NCBI RefSeq assembly: GCF_016907435.1
Contig: NZ_JAFBBZ010000001.1
Coordinates: 2,356,001 to 2,420,000, forward strand
Direction of reading: 5' to 3'
Origin: Nocardioides salarius
Lineage (GTDB): Bacteria > Actinomycetota > Actinomycetes > Propionibacteriales > Nocardioidaceae
DNA: 64,000 nucleotides
A model generated the notes under the pieces. That model was not told the DNA's origin. It searched no databases and was given only the letters and a program-made list of their open reading frames with translations. Below are positions 1 to 8,488 of this stretch, in pieces. Both the position numbers and the translations under genes were made by a program. The first letter of the stretch is position 1. Each line of letters begins with the position of its first letter.

Positions 1-627
1 GGCTGCCAGCGGCGCGTCGGTGCGCACCCCCAGCGCGAAGGCGATGGCGCCGACGGGCAGCAGCGTGACCACCAGGTACGCCGCCACCACGACCAGCCGG
101 GGCCCGAAGGTCGCCCAGTCGAGGGTGCCGCCGCTGGGGTTGCTGAACCCCGCGGGGCCGTAGAAGACCAGCCCGACGAGCAGCGACCAGCCGATCAGCG
201 CCACCACCGCCACGGCGGTGCTCGCCAGGCCGACGACCAGCTTGCTGGCCAGCAGCCGTGCCCGCGGCACCGGCGCCAGCAGCAGGTAGCGCAGCGTCGA
301 CCACGACGCCTCCGAGGGCAGCGAGTCGCCCACGAACAGCGCGGCCAGCACGATCAGCAGGAACGACGAGGACACCGCGGTGGTGAAGATCGCGAAGTTG
401 GCCGCGCCGCCGGTGGCCAGGTCGACCAGGCTGCCCTCGCTGGGGTCGCCGTCACCGAGCGCGAAGGCCGCCACGATGACCAGCGGCAGCGCCAGCAGCA
501 GCACGAACGACCACAGGGTCCGGCGGCGCGACAGCTGGCGGCGCAGCTCGGCGCGCAGCGACAGGGGACGCCCGGGCAGGGTCGCTGTGGAGCCCGCCGT
601 CGAGGGGGAGGTCGTGGAGGAGCTCAT
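1..627 (-). CDS. ABC transporter permease, ABC-2 type (3' end outside window)
   Basis: About 209 N-terminal residues are visible; the gene runs off the left edge, so the C-terminus is missing. A short Ser/Thr/Pro-rich cytoplasmic start and an RAELRRQLSRRRTLW segment precede a hydrophobic helix (LWSFVLLLALPLVIVAAFAL). At least three more hydrophobic stretches follow, the usual ABC-2 exporter permease pattern. The ATG (complement 625-627) overlaps the stop of the upstream ATPase-fusion gene by four bases (ATGA), so the two are translationally coupled. It is probably the membrane partner of that ATPase, and the pair would form an exporter. The substrate is unknown. Family confidence is good; the function is inferred from the partner. 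Confidence 0.8.
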   Translation of the reverse strand, partial: MSSSTTSPSTAGSTATLPGRPLSLRAELRRQLSRRRTLWSFVLLLALPLVIVAAFALGDGDPSEGSLVDLATGGAANFAIFTTAVSSSFLLIVLAALFVGDSLPSEASWSTLRYLLLAPVPRARLLASKLVVGLASTAVAVVALIGWSLLVGLVFYGPAGFSNPSGGTLDWATFGPRLVVVAAYLVVTLLPVGAIAFALGVRTDAPLAA

Positions 628-3347
628 CGCGAACGCACCTGCCTGAGGTCGGGGTCGGAGCCGGAGGCCGCGGCGATCACGCCGAGGAAGACCTCCTCGA
701 GCTGGCGGCGGCTGCTGACACCGACCACGTCGGCCCCGCTGCCGGCGGCGGCGCGCACCACCTCGGCGCGCTCCAGGTCGGCGACCACCACCACGTGCGG
801 CTCGTCGACGTCGGCCACCGCGTCGACCTCGGTGATGCCCTCCAGGCCACGCAGCTCGTCGGCCAGGACGTCGGGGTCGCTGCCCGGTGCCAACGTCACC
901 ACGGTGGTGTCGGTGGAGTCGACCAGCTCGGCGACGGTGCCGGTGGTCACCACGCGGCCGGCGTGCATCACCACCACGTGCGAGCAGGTCAGCTCGACCT
1001 CGGCCAGCAGGTGGCTGGAGATGACCACGGTGCGGCCGGCGGCGGCGTACCGCGCGAGCACGGGCCGCAGCCCGGCGATCTGCGGCGGGTCGAGCCCGTT
1101 GGTCGGCTCGTCGAGCACCAGCACCTCGGGCAGCCCCAGCATGGCCTGGGCGATCCCGAGCCGCTGGCGCATGCCCTGGCTGTAGGTGCGCACCGGTCGC
1201 TCGACCGCACCGCCCAGCGCGGCGATCTCGAGGACCTCCTCGTAGCCGGCCTCCGCGGGGTCGCGGCCGGTGGCGGCCCAGTAGGCCTCGAGGTTGGCGC
1301 GCCCGCTGAGGTGCGGCAGGAACCCCGGCCCCTCGATCAGTGCGCCCACCCGCGCCAGCACCGGCGTGCCGGGGCCCACCCGGCGACCCAGCACGTGCAC
1401 CTGCCCGGAGTCGGGGGCGATCAGGCCCATCACCATCCGCAGCGTCGTGGTCTTGCCGGCGCCGTTGGGGCCCAGCAGGCCCACGACCTGCCCGCGCTCG
1501 GCGCGCCACGACACGTCGTCGACGGCGCGGTGACCGTCGGCGTACGTCTTGACCAGCCCCTCGACCACCAGCGGCACGTCGGCCAGGTCGGGGTCGACGG
1601 GGCCGTGGCTGCGGCGCCGGCCCACCACCGCGGCGAGCAGCAGCCCGAGCGCGACGACGCCGATCGCGACCAGCAGGCCCACGACCTCGTCGTCGAGGCC
1701 GCCGCCGTCGGTGGCCAGCACGGCGGCGCCGTCGACCGAGGGCAGCTGCAGTTCGCTGACCTGCACGAGGTCGGCGCGGGCGGTGCGCGGGGCGGCGTAC
1801 GTCTGGTCGGTCGAGGTGACCAGCACCCGCAGCCGCGAGCCGGCGGGCACCTGCCAGGTGCCGCCCGGCAGCGCCACCTCGACGGTGGTCGCCTCGCCCG
1901 GCGTGGTGGCGACGGTGACCGGGGCGACCAGGCGCCGCGACAGCTCGGGGACGCCGTTGGCGACCTGCCACAGGCTCAGGAAGAGGGTGCTGCTGCGCCC
2001 CGTCGACGTGACCGTGAGGCGCACCCGCGGCGAGCCGACGACGGTGCGGGCCTCGTCGAGCTCGGCGGTGTCGAAGGAGGCCGACTGGCCCGGGAGCGCG
2101 GCGAGCGGGTAGGTCGAGACCACGTCGCTGAACTCGTCGACCGCGTCGCCGGTCGACGGCACCGCGGTGATCGACTGCGGCTCACCGCCCGGCGGGTTGG
2201 CCAGCGGCTGGGCCTCGCCCTCCAGTTCGAGCGACTCGTACGCCGCCGAGCCGGGCTCGTCGGTGCTCTGCACGGTCGAGGCGTCCTGGCCCCGGCTGCG
2301 CGGCAGCGCCCAGCTGAGCTCGGGGAGCGGCAGGTCGGAGGTCTCCTCGACCCCGGGACCGCGCAGGTAGTGCTCGAGCCACGGCTCGATGGTCGCGGTG
2401 TCGGCCTCCAGCGAGCCGCCGAGGTCGTCGTGGCCGCCGTCGCTCCAGCGCACCGCGACAGGGGTGCCCTGCTCGCGCAGCGCCTCGGCGGTGGCCTCGG
2501 ACTGGTCGAGGCCGAAGAGGGTGTCGGCCATGCCCTGCACCAGGTACGTCGGCGCGTCGAGGTCGTCGAGCAGCGGCGCCGGGCTGTGCTCGCCCAGCAG
2601 GTCCAGCAGCCCCGGGCTCGGTTCCCCGGTCTCGGCGGCCTCGAGGAAGAGCCGGCACACCTCGGGGGCGAACCGCCCGCAGACCGGGTCGTCCTGGGCG
2701 CCCTGGGCGGCGGTGGAGAGGAAGAACCGCGACGCCCACAGCTGCTTGAACGGCCCCGGGGCGTCGCTGCCGCGCACCGACTGCGGGAAGAACGACTCGG
2801 CCAGGTCGTGCCAGGTGATGGCCGCAACCACGGTGTCGACGCGGGGATCGGTGGCGGCGGTCATCAGCGACACCGCGCCGCCGTACGACGCCCCGACGAG
2901 CCCCACGCGCGGGTCGCCGTCGGCGTCGGTGACCACGTCGTCGCGCTCGGCGAGCACGTCGACCAGCGCCCGGGCGTCGGCGATCTCGTAGTCGGGGTCA
3001 GCCAGGTGGATGCGTCCGCCGGAGTCGCCGAAGCCGCGGGCGGTGTAGGTCAGGACCAGGTAGCCGTCGCCCGCCAGGTCGCCGGCCTGCTCGACCAGGT
3101 CGTCCTTGCTGCCGCCGAAGCCGTGGGTCAGCAGCACCGCCGGGTGCGGCCCCTCCCCGTCGGGCACGAACACCGAGGTGTCGAGCTCGACCTCGGCGCC
3201 ACCCGGCTCGGCGCCCACCGCGACCAGCGCCTCGCTCACGCGCGGCCCGGCCGTCCCTTGCGCCGCGGCGGGGGAGAGCAGGGCCGACGGAGCGGCGAGG
3301 GACAGGGCGAGGGCACCCGCGAGGGCGGCAGTGGAGCGGGCGCGCAT
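624..3347 (-). CDS. Fusion protein: secreted alpha/beta hydrolase (S15-like) + TM helix + ABC ATPase
   Basis: The protein has 907 aa from ATG 3347; a TTG four codons upstream is possible. A signal-peptide-like start ends near AAAQG. An alpha/beta hydrolase follows, with nucleophile Ser154 in GASYGG, probable acid Asp275 (GMADT) and His306 (DGGHDD). A beta-rich region resembles the C-terminal domain of X-Pro dipeptidyl-peptidase/CocE hydrolases. Near 554-576 is one strong membrane helix followed by RRR, then a complete ABC-2-type ATPase: Walker A GPNGAGKTT (about 626-633), signature YSQGMRQR (about 722), Walker B VLVLDEPTNGLD (about 742). This topology places the hydrolase outside and the ATPase inside. 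It is coupled to the downstream permease. The reading frame is continuous with no sign of a frameshift. Hydrolase substrate and transport cargo are unknown. Confidence 0.85.
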   Translation of the reverse strand: MRARSTAALAGALALSLAAPSALLSPAAAQGTAGPRVSEALVAVGAEPGGAEVELDTSVFVPDGEGPHPAVLLTHGFGGSKDDLVEQAGDLAGDGYLVLTYTARGFGDSGGRIHLADPDYEIADARALVDVLAERDDVVTDADGDPRVGLVGASYGGAVSLMTAATDPRVDTVVAAITWHDLAESFFPQSVRGSDAPGPFKQLWASRFFLSTAAQGAQDDPVCGRFAPEVCRLFLEAAETGEPSPGLLDLLGEHSPAPLLDDLDAPTYLVQGMADTLFGLDQSEATAEALREQGTPVAVRWSDGGHDDLGGSLEADTATIEPWLEHYLRGPGVEETSDLPLPELSWALPRSRGQDASTVQSTDEPGSAAYESLELEGEAQPLANPPGGEPQSITAVPSTGDAVDEFSDVVSTYPLAALPGQSASFDTAELDEARTVVGSPRVRLTVTSTGRSSTLFLSLWQVANGVPELSRRLVAPVTVATTPGEATTVEVALPGGTWQVPAGSRLRVLVTSTDQTYAAPRTARADLVQVSELQLPSVDGAAVLATDGGGLDDEVVGLLVAIGVVALGLLLAAVVGRRRSHGPVDPDLADVPLVVEGLVKTYADGHRAVDDVSWRAERGQVVGLLGPNGAGKTTTLRMVMGLIAPDSGQVHVLGRRVGPGTPVLARVGALIEGPGFLPHLSGRANLEAYWAATGRDPAEAGYEEVLEIAALGGAVERPVRTYSQGMRQRLGIAQAMLGLPEVLVLDEPTNGLDPPQIAGLRPVLARYAAAGRTVVISSHLLAEVELTCSHVVVMHAGRVVTTGTVAELVDSTDTTVVTLAPGSDPDVLADELRGLEGITEVDAVADVDEPHVVVVADLERAEVVRAAAGSGADVVGVSSRRQLEEVFLGVIAAASGSDPDLRQVRSR

Positions 3348-3421
3348 GCCGCCAGTCAACAGGGTGCCCCGTCACCACCGCCGCGGCCGTCGCAGGCGTG
3401 GGTCGGCGGTAGCCTTCGGTC

Positions 3422-4054
3422 GTGCCCGACGATTCGTCCCACGATCCCCAGGAGCTCCCTCACGACGACTGGCGGTCCTACGGTCCACCGCAGCTGCCGC
3501 GGGTACTGGAGTCGGCGTTGTCAGCTTTCGCCGAGCAGGGCTACCACGGGACGAGCATCAGGGACATCGCCGGCGGCGCCGGCCTCTCGGTTCCCGGCGT
3601 GTACCACCACTATCGATCCAAGCAGGAGATCCTGCTCGCCCTGATGGTGAGTGTGATGGACGAGCTGCTGTCCCGCAGCCGTGCGGCACTCGCCTCCGTC
3701 TCCGACCGACCGGAGGACCGCTTCGACGTCCTGGTGGAGTCCTTGCTGCGGTTCCACATGTTTCGCCGGTCGCAGGCGTTCGTGGCGTCGTCCGAGATCC
3801 GCAGCCTGGATGCCGAGAACCGCGATCGGTACGTCCGTCTGCGCGACGAGCAGCAGCAGATGATCACGGACATCGTCTCGGCGGGGTGCGTCTCTGGTGA
3901 CTTCGCGACGGCGTACCCGGAGGACGCCGCCCGGGCAGTCGCGACGCTCTGCGTCGGCGTCGCCTCCTGGTACCGCGACGACGGACCACTCCAGCCCGAC
4001 CAGCTCGTGCGCCGTCACCTCGGGCTCGCGCGGGCCTTGGTCGGCGGTACCTGA
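3422..4054 (+). CDS. TetR family transcriptional regulator
   Basis: The protein has 210 aa from a GTG start. The N-terminal TetR helix-turn-helix is clear: ALSAFAEQGYHGTSIRDIA, then GLSVPGVYHHYRSKQEIL at about residues 35-75. The all-helical C-terminal ligand domain carries EIRSLDAENRDRYVRLRDE, resembling TetR regulators of acyl-CoA or sterol catabolism (KstR2-like C-terminal domain). It sits just upstream of acyl-CoA dehydrogenase genes, and an identical 16-bp palindromic element precedes both the acyl-CoA dehydrogenase (4122) and the E1alpha gene (6473). The natural inference is that this TetR represses both operons and responds to a CoA thioester. The ligand is not readable from sequence. 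Confidence 0.85.
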   Translation: MPDDSSHDPQELPHDDWRSYGPPQLPRVLESALSAFAEQGYHGTSIRDIAGGAGLSVPGVYHHYRSKQEILLALMVSVMDELLSRSRAALASVSDRPEDRFDVLVESLLRFHMFRRSQAFVASSEIRSLDAENRDRYVRLRDEQQQMITDIVSAGCVSGDFATAYPEDAARAVATLCVGVASWYRDDGPLQPDQLVRRHLGLARALVGGT

Positions 4055-4081
4055 GCGCTGTCGACAACCGCCGCGACGTCG

Positions 4082-4110
4082 TTGACGCCGTGGCCGGCGC
4101 CTGCCACACT
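4082..4110 (+). promoter_or_regulatory. Putative sigma70-type promoter of the acyl-CoA dehydrogenase operon
   Basis: TTGACG at 4082-4087 and CACACT at 4105-4110 are separated by 17 bp. The palindromic operator begins 12 bp after the -10. The same promoter-operator geometry recurs before 6511, which strengthens an otherwise weak match. Confidence 0.4.
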
Positions 4111-4121
4111 CGCAAACCGAG

Positions 4122-4137
4122 CGACTGATCGGTCGGT
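4122..4137. promoter_or_regulatory. TetR-type operator, copy A1
   Basis: The sequence is CGACTGATCGGTCGGT. The inner 14 bp (4122-4135) form an inverted repeat with 12 of 14 positions symmetric. An identical 16-mer lies at 6473-6488. Both follow a candidate -10 by 10-12 bp and precede a strong Shine-Dalgarno, a position suited to repression. The likely binder is the TetR encoded at 3422. Confidence 0.7.
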
Positions 4138-4162
4138 GAAGCGTCAGTAGGAGGAGCCCGTC

Positions 4163-5341
4163 ATGGAAGACATCGATGCCATCGTCCGGACGACCCAGGA
4201 GTTCGTCCGATCCGAGGTGCTGCCGATCGACGACGAGCACGACGGTGATGTGGCCGCCGCTGGGGGGGACGACCTGAGGGTCGTGTTGCAGGCCAAGGCG
4301 CGCGAGGCCGGCATCCTCGCCCCCCACGGGCCCGTCGACTGCGGCGGGCTCGGGCTGTCGATGCAGGAGCGAGCGCCGGTCTTCGAGGCCGCCGGGTACT
4401 CGATCTTCGGGCCGATGGCGATAAATGTGAACGCCCCCGACGAGGGCAACATCCACATGCTCGACCACATCGCCTCTGCGGCGCAGCGACAGCGGTTCCT
4501 GCTGCCCCTGGTCCAGGGGGAGGTGCGCTCGGCCTTCGCGATGACCGAGCCGGCCCCGGGGGCAGGGTCGGACCCGTCGGCTCTCGCGACTCGGGCCACC
4601 AAGGTGGACGGTGGCTGGGTCATCAGCGGCCGCAAGCACTTCATCACCGGCGCCGACGGGGCCGGCTTCTTCATCATCATGGCTCGCACCAGTGGGGAGC
4701 CTGGAAGTGCCGGCGGGGCGACCATGTTCTTGTCGGCCGCCGACGCGCCCGGTCTCGAGGTGGGGCGACACCTGGGCACGATGGACCTGGGGATGATCGG
4801 CGGCCACTGCGAAGTGCTGCTGAACGAGGTCTTCGTGCCTGACCATGACGTACTGGGCGGGGTCGACGAAGGGTTCCGCTATGCCCAGGTCCGGTTGGGG
4901 CCGGCCCGGATGACCCACGTGATGCGCTGGACCGGCGCTGCGCTGCGTGCCCATGAGACGGCGGTGCGCTACGTCGCCGAGCGGGAGGCCTTCGGCTCGT
5001 GCTTGGCGGACCTCGGCATGGTCCAGCAGATGGTCGCCGACAACGAGATCGACCTGGCGGCGACGAGGGCCCTGCTGCTGGAGGCCTGTCGCGCGCTCGA
5101 CGCGGGCGGACGTGCCTCGAAGGAGACCTCGATCGCCAAGACCTTCGCTGCTGAGGCGCTGCACCGGGTCGTGGACAGAGCCACCCAGATGTGTGGAGGG
5201 CTCGGGGTCACCCGTGACCTGCCGGTCGCGAAGATCGCGCGCGAGCTGAGGCCGTTCCGGATCTACGACGGCCCGTCCGAGGTGCACCGCTGGTCGATCG
5301 CCAAGCGTGCCGTCCGTGCCATCACGGCGGTCCAGGCGTGA
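4163..5341 (+). CDS. Acyl-CoA dehydrogenase (ACAD10/11-like)
   Basis: The protein has 392 aa, a typical length. It would catalyse FAD-dependent alpha,beta-desaturation of an acyl-CoA in the cytoplasm. The flavin/substrate signature FAMTEPAPGAGSDPSAL lies near residue 130, and the C-terminal MCGGLGVTRDLPVAKIARELRP-type region ends in YDGPSEVHRWSIAKR, a hallmark of the ACAD10/11 subgroup. The ATG has an AGGAGGAG-type ribosome site (around 4150). The stop overlaps the GTG start of a phosphotransferase gene (GTGA), and that pairing is characteristic of ACAD10/11 systems, which act on 4-hydroxyacyl-CoAs. A role in hydroxy- or branched-acyl-CoA processing is therefore inferred; simple beta-oxidation cannot be excluded. 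Confidence 0.88.
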   Translation: MEDIDAIVRTTQEFVRSEVLPIDDEHDGDVAAAGGDDLRVVLQAKAREAGILAPHGPVDCGGLGLSMQERAPVFEAAGYSIFGPMAINVNAPDEGNIHMLDHIASAAQRQRFLLPLVQGEVRSAFAMTEPAPGAGSDPSALATRATKVDGGWVISGRKHFITGADGAGFFIIMARTSGEPGSAGGATMFLSAADAPGLEVGRHLGTMDLGMIGGHCEVLLNEVFVPDHDVLGGVDEGFRYAQVRLGPARMTHVMRWTGAALRAHETAVRYVAEREAFGSCLADLGMVQQMVADNEIDLAATRALLLEACRALDAGGRASKETSIAKTFAAEALHRVVDRATQMCGGLGVTRDLPVAKIARELRPFRIYDGPSEVHRWSIAKRAVRAITAVQA

Positions 5342-6402
5342 GTGGCGACTCACCCGCTGTGCCAGCGCTCAGCCCTGCCGAGCTGGCCGGCGTCGCCGAG
5401 ACCATGGCTGCAGCGGACGCAGCGCCGAAGGGACCACTCGAGGCATCCCTGATCGCGGGTGGCCGATCGAACCTCACGTTCCGCCTCGACGACGGCACGA
5501 CGCAGTGGGTGCTGCGCACGCCACCGCGGGCGGGTCGCACGCCTTCGGCCCATGACGTCGCGCGGGAGTTCCGGGTGACCCGGGCGCTGGCCGCCACGCC
5601 CGTGCCGGTCCCCCCGGCCGTCGTCCTGTGCGAGGACGACGCGGTGCTGGGCGGTCCCTTCGCGATCGCCCGGTTCGTCCGCGGCCGCGCGATCCAGTCC
5701 CGCGCCGACCTGGACGGGCTCGACGACGTCGCGGTGCGCGACGTCACTGCGCGGCTGCTCGAGGTGCTGGCGGGCCTGCACTCCGTAGACCACGTTGCTG
5801 TGGGCCTGGAGCGGTTCGGGAGGCCGGATGCCTACGCCGCCCGCCAGCTCAAGCGCTGGTCCGGGCAGTGGGACATCGTGGCCCCCGCCGACGGGCCGGG
5901 GGCCCAGGCGGTGCGTCGCGACGGTGCGCGGCTCGCGAGGGAGCTGGAAGCACGCGTCCCTGCGCAGCATTCAACCGGGATCGTCCACGGGGACTTCCGC
6001 ATCGACAACACCCTGCTCCGTCTCGACGAGGGGACCCCACAGGTCGCAGCCGTCGTCGACTGGGAGCTGTGCGCGATCGGCGACCCGGTCGCCGACGTGG
6101 CGATGATGTGCGCCTACCGCGACCCCGCCTTCGACCTCATCGTCGGCGCCCCCAGCGCGTGGACCAGTCCACGGCTGCCCGATCCGTCCGGGCTCGCGGC
6201 CGGCTACCAGTCGGTCGGGGGCGTGCCGTTGGTCGACTGGGAGTTCCACCTGGCCCTGGCTTGCTTCAAGGTGGGCGTGATCGCGGCCGGGATAGACCAT
6301 CGCCACCGTGCCGGCGCCGGCTCGGGAGCAGGCTTCGAGACCGCTGGCGAGTCCGTGGCGAGCTACTTCGCCCGCGGGCTGGCGGCCATCGCGCAGCGGT
6401 AG
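5338..6402 (+). CDS. Phosphotransferase family protein (APH-like, ACAD-associated kinase)
   Basis: The protein has 354 aa from GTG 5338, coupled to the acyl-CoA dehydrogenase. The aminoglycoside-phosphotransferase fold is shown by the catalytic loop GIVHGDFRIDNTLL (Brenner motif HGDxxxxN, about residues 219-228) and the metal-binding VVDWELCAIGDPVADVA (DxE/DxD region, about 238). In ACAD10/11-type systems such kinases phosphorylate 4-hydroxyacyl-CoA so that the dehydrogenase domain can eliminate phosphate and isomerise it to a 3-hydroxyacyl-CoA. Here the two activities are separate adjacent proteins. The gene follows the dehydrogenase without a gap, and 108 bp separate it from the next promoter and operon. 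The family is clear; the hydroxyacyl-CoA role is inference from this pairing. Confidence 0.82.
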   Translation: MSGDSPAVPALSPAELAGVAETMAAADAAPKGPLEASLIAGGRSNLTFRLDDGTTQWVLRTPPRAGRTPSAHDVAREFRVTRALAATPVPVPPAVVLCEDDAVLGGPFAIARFVRGRAIQSRADLDGLDDVAVRDVTARLLEVLAGLHSVDHVAVGLERFGRPDAYAARQLKRWSGQWDIVAPADGPGAQAVRRDGARLARELEARVPAQHSTGIVHGDFRIDNTLLRLDEGTPQVAAVVDWELCAIGDPVADVAMMCAYRDPAFDLIVGAPSAWTSPRLPDPSGLAAGYQSVGGVPLVDWEFHLALACFKVGVIAAGIDHRHRAGAGSGAGFETAGESVASYFARGLAAIAQR

Positions 6403-6434
6403 CCGGGACACCTGCCTGCAGCACGGAAGAACCG

Positions 6435-6463
6435 TTGTCACGGTCTGAGGTCTGTGACATTCT
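6435..6463 (+). promoter_or_regulatory. Putative promoter of the E1/E2 operon
   Basis: TTGTCA (6435-6440), a 17-bp spacer, then CATTCT (6458-6463). The operator starts 10 bp downstream, matching the arrangement upstream of 4163. Confidence 0.45.
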
Positions 6464-6472
6464 GAACCAGAT

Positions 6473-6488
6473 CGACTGATCGGTCGGT
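6473..6488. promoter_or_regulatory. TetR-type operator, copy A2
   Basis: CGACTGATCGGTCGGT is identical over 16 bp to 4122-4137 in otherwise unrelated leader DNA, implying one regulator for both operons. A strong AGGAGGAG ribosome site (6498-6505) follows. Confidence 0.7.
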
Positions 6489-6510
6489 CCGCTGGATAGG
6501 AGGAGTCGAC

Positions 6511-7473
6511 GTGGTCGACATGCGCACGGGGCTGAGCAGAGAGCAGCTGCAGCAGGAGATCTACCGCCAGGTCGTCACGATCCGTTTCGCAGAGCTACGG
6601 ATCCGCAGCCACGTCGAGGAGGTGGGCTTCGGCGGCTTCTGGCACCCGGGCATCGGCCAGGAGGGACTCCAGGTCGGCGCGGTCGCCGCCATGGGACCCG
6701 ACGACTACCTCTACTACGCCCACCGAGGCCTGGGATACGCCTTCGCCAAGGGGATGGCACTCGAAGCGCTCTTCGGTGACCTGCTCGGGCGGGTCACGGG
6801 AAGCACCCGGGGCAAGGGCGGCGGCACCGTCCACTTCGCCGACGCCGACAAGCACGTCATGGGTCAGGGAGGCACCCTCGGGTCGAGCTTCGTGATGGGC
6901 GCCGGCACCGCCGCTGCCTCCCAGCTCCTGGGCGACGGTCGCGTCACCATGGTCTTCTTCGGTGACGGTGCTGCGGGTCGCGGTACCTGGCACGAAGCTG
7001 CCCTCCAGGCCGCAGTGTGGAAGCTCCCCGTCGTGTGGGTCTGCGAGAACAACGGCTGGGCCCTGTCCGCCCGCTTCGAGGACCAGAGCCCTACCGACCA
7101 CATCGCGGATCGCGCGTCGGCGTACGGCATGCCCGGCGTGGTGGTCGACGGCCAGGACGCCATGGCGGTCCTCGACGTCACGAGCGAAGCCGTCGAGCGC
7201 GCCCGCCGTGGGGAGGGCCCGACCCTGATAGAGGCCAAGACGCTCCGGATCCGCGGCCACTACGAGGGCGATCGTCAGCCCTACCGGTCCGACCAGGTCA
7301 AGGGCGACGAGATCCCGAACGACCCGGTCCACCGGTTGGGGGAGGGCGTTCCCGGCGACGTGCGCCACGTCATCGACGCCGAGTCGAAGCGGGTGGTCGA
7401 CGAGGCATTCGAAGCGGCCCTGGCCGCGCCACGAGCCGACAGCTCCGTGATCTTCGAGGATGTGTGGGCATGA
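6511..7473 (+). CDS. 2-oxoacid/acetoin dehydrogenase E1 component, alpha subunit
   Basis: The protein has 320 aa from GTG 6511, five bases after AGGAGGAG; ATG 6520 is an alternative. It is thiamine-diphosphate dependent: the TPP motif runs from GDG (151-153) to NN (180-181), and GTVHFAD and GTLGSSF match the conserved E1alpha core of acetoin and branched-chain-type dehydrogenases. With E1beta it would decarboxylate a 2-oxoacid or acetoin-like substrate and reductively acylate the lipoyl groups of E2. Its stop overlaps the E1beta start (ATGA). The substrate is not assignable by motif; the proximity of acyl-CoA genes points to conversion of a pathway 2-oxoacid to acyl-CoA. Confidence 0.88.
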   Translation: MVDMRTGLSREQLQQEIYRQVVTIRFAELRIRSHVEEVGFGGFWHPGIGQEGLQVGAVAAMGPDDYLYYAHRGLGYAFAKGMALEALFGDLLGRVTGSTRGKGGGTVHFADADKHVMGQGGTLGSSFVMGAGTAAASQLLGDGRVTMVFFGDGAAGRGTWHEAALQAAVWKLPVVWVCENNGWALSARFEDQSPTDHIADRASAYGMPGVVVDGQDAMAVLDVTSEAVERARRGEGPTLIEAKTLRIRGHYEGDRQPYRSDQVKGDEIPNDPVHRLGEGVPGDVRHVIDAESKRVVDEAFEAALAAPRADSSVIFEDVWA

Positions 7474-8480
7474 CGACGACAGCAGGCAGCCAGGCGCAGG
7501 ACCGGGTCATCGGCTACGCCCGGGCCATCAACGAGGCCCTCGCCGAGGAGATGCGCCACGACGAGCGCGTGTGGATGATGGGCCAGGACATCGGTGCCAT
7601 GGGTGGTGTCTTCGGCGTGACCCGGGGGCTGCAGGAAGAGTTCGGCCCGCTGCGGGTCCGCGACACCGCCATCAACGAGACCTTCATCGTCGGGGGTGCG
7701 GCAGGTGCCGCGCTGGCCGGGACGATCCCCGTGGTCGAGCTGCAGTTCGCGGACTTCCTGTTCACCGCTGCCGACGAGATCTTCCACAAGCTCGCCAAGT
7801 GGCGCTACATGCACGGTGGCCAATTCACGATGCCGGTCGTCGTCCGCCTGCCCTCGGGGGTCGTCGGCGGCGCCGGCGCCGAGCACTCCCAGAGCCTCGA
7901 GACGATCGCCATGCACGTGCCCGGCCTCAAGGTCGCAGTCCCAGCCTCGCCCGCCGACGCCAAGGGGCTGCTGAAGACGGCGATACGCGACGCCGACCCG
8001 GTCCTGTTCTTCGAGCACAAGGGTCTCTACCGGGTGAAGGGCCCGGTCCCGGAGTCCTCCGACCACCTGGTCCCGTTCGGACAGGCCCGCGTGGCCAGGC
8101 AGGGAACGACGATGACTGTGGTCGCGACCGGCCTCATGGTCGAGCGCAGCCTGCTTGCCGCGGAGCAGCTCGCGAAACGCGACATCGACCTGGAAGTCAT
8201 CGACCCACGGACCCTGGTGCCGTTCGACATCGACACCGTCGTGGCGTCGGTCGAGAAGACCCACCGGCTGATGGTCGTGCACGAAGCCTCGCGCACCGCT
8301 GGATTCGGCGCGGAGATCGCGGCACAGGTCCAGGAGCGCTCCTTCTTCGCGCTTGATGCCCCCGTGTGGAGGGTGTGCGGCACCGACACTCCACTGCCCC
8401 AGGATCCCGACCTGGAGCAGGCCTGCATTCCGTCCACGGACGAGATCGTGGCCGCAGCGCTCGCGCTCGCGGCCATCTAG
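7470..8480 (+). CDS. 2-oxoacid/acetoin dehydrogenase E1 component, beta subunit
   Basis: The protein has 336 aa from ATG 7470; an open frame extends upstream, but the ATGA overlap with E1alpha fixes this start. The transketolase pyrimidine-binding domain begins GYARAINEALAEEM and contains the early FGVTRGLQEEFG and RDTAINE segments and ELQFADFLFTAADEI. The C-terminal transketolase domain contains EVIDPRTLVPFDIDTV and VHEASRTAGFGAEIA. The protein forms the alpha2beta2 E1 with the preceding subunit. Length and order (alpha, beta, E2) match acetoin and branched-chain complexes. No lipoamide dehydrogenase (E3) gene occurs in the window, so E3 must be supplied from elsewhere. Confidence 0.9.
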   Translation: MTTTAGSQAQDRVIGYARAINEALAEEMRHDERVWMMGQDIGAMGGVFGVTRGLQEEFGPLRVRDTAINETFIVGGAAGAALAGTIPVVELQFADFLFTAADEIFHKLAKWRYMHGGQFTMPVVVRLPSGVVGGAGAEHSQSLETIAMHVPGLKVAVPASPADAKGLLKTAIRDADPVLFFEHKGLYRVKGPVPESSDHLVPFGQARVARQGTTMTVVATGLMVERSLLAAEQLAKRDIDLEVIDPRTLVPFDIDTVVASVEKTHRLMVVHEASRTAGFGAEIAAQVQERSFFALDAPVWRVCGTDTPLPQDPDLEQACIPSTDEIVAAALALAAI

Positions 8481-8488
8481 GAGAAACC

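Noticed and set aside
795..3644. 949-codon plus-strand open frame over the hydrolase-ABC gene
   Set aside because: Antisense shadow; His/Arg/Gly-rich without domains, while the minus strand has complete motifs.
3521..5353. 610-codon minus-strand frame over TetR and ACAD genes
   Set aside because: Low-complexity antisense translation; the plus strand carries the HTH and ACAD signatures.
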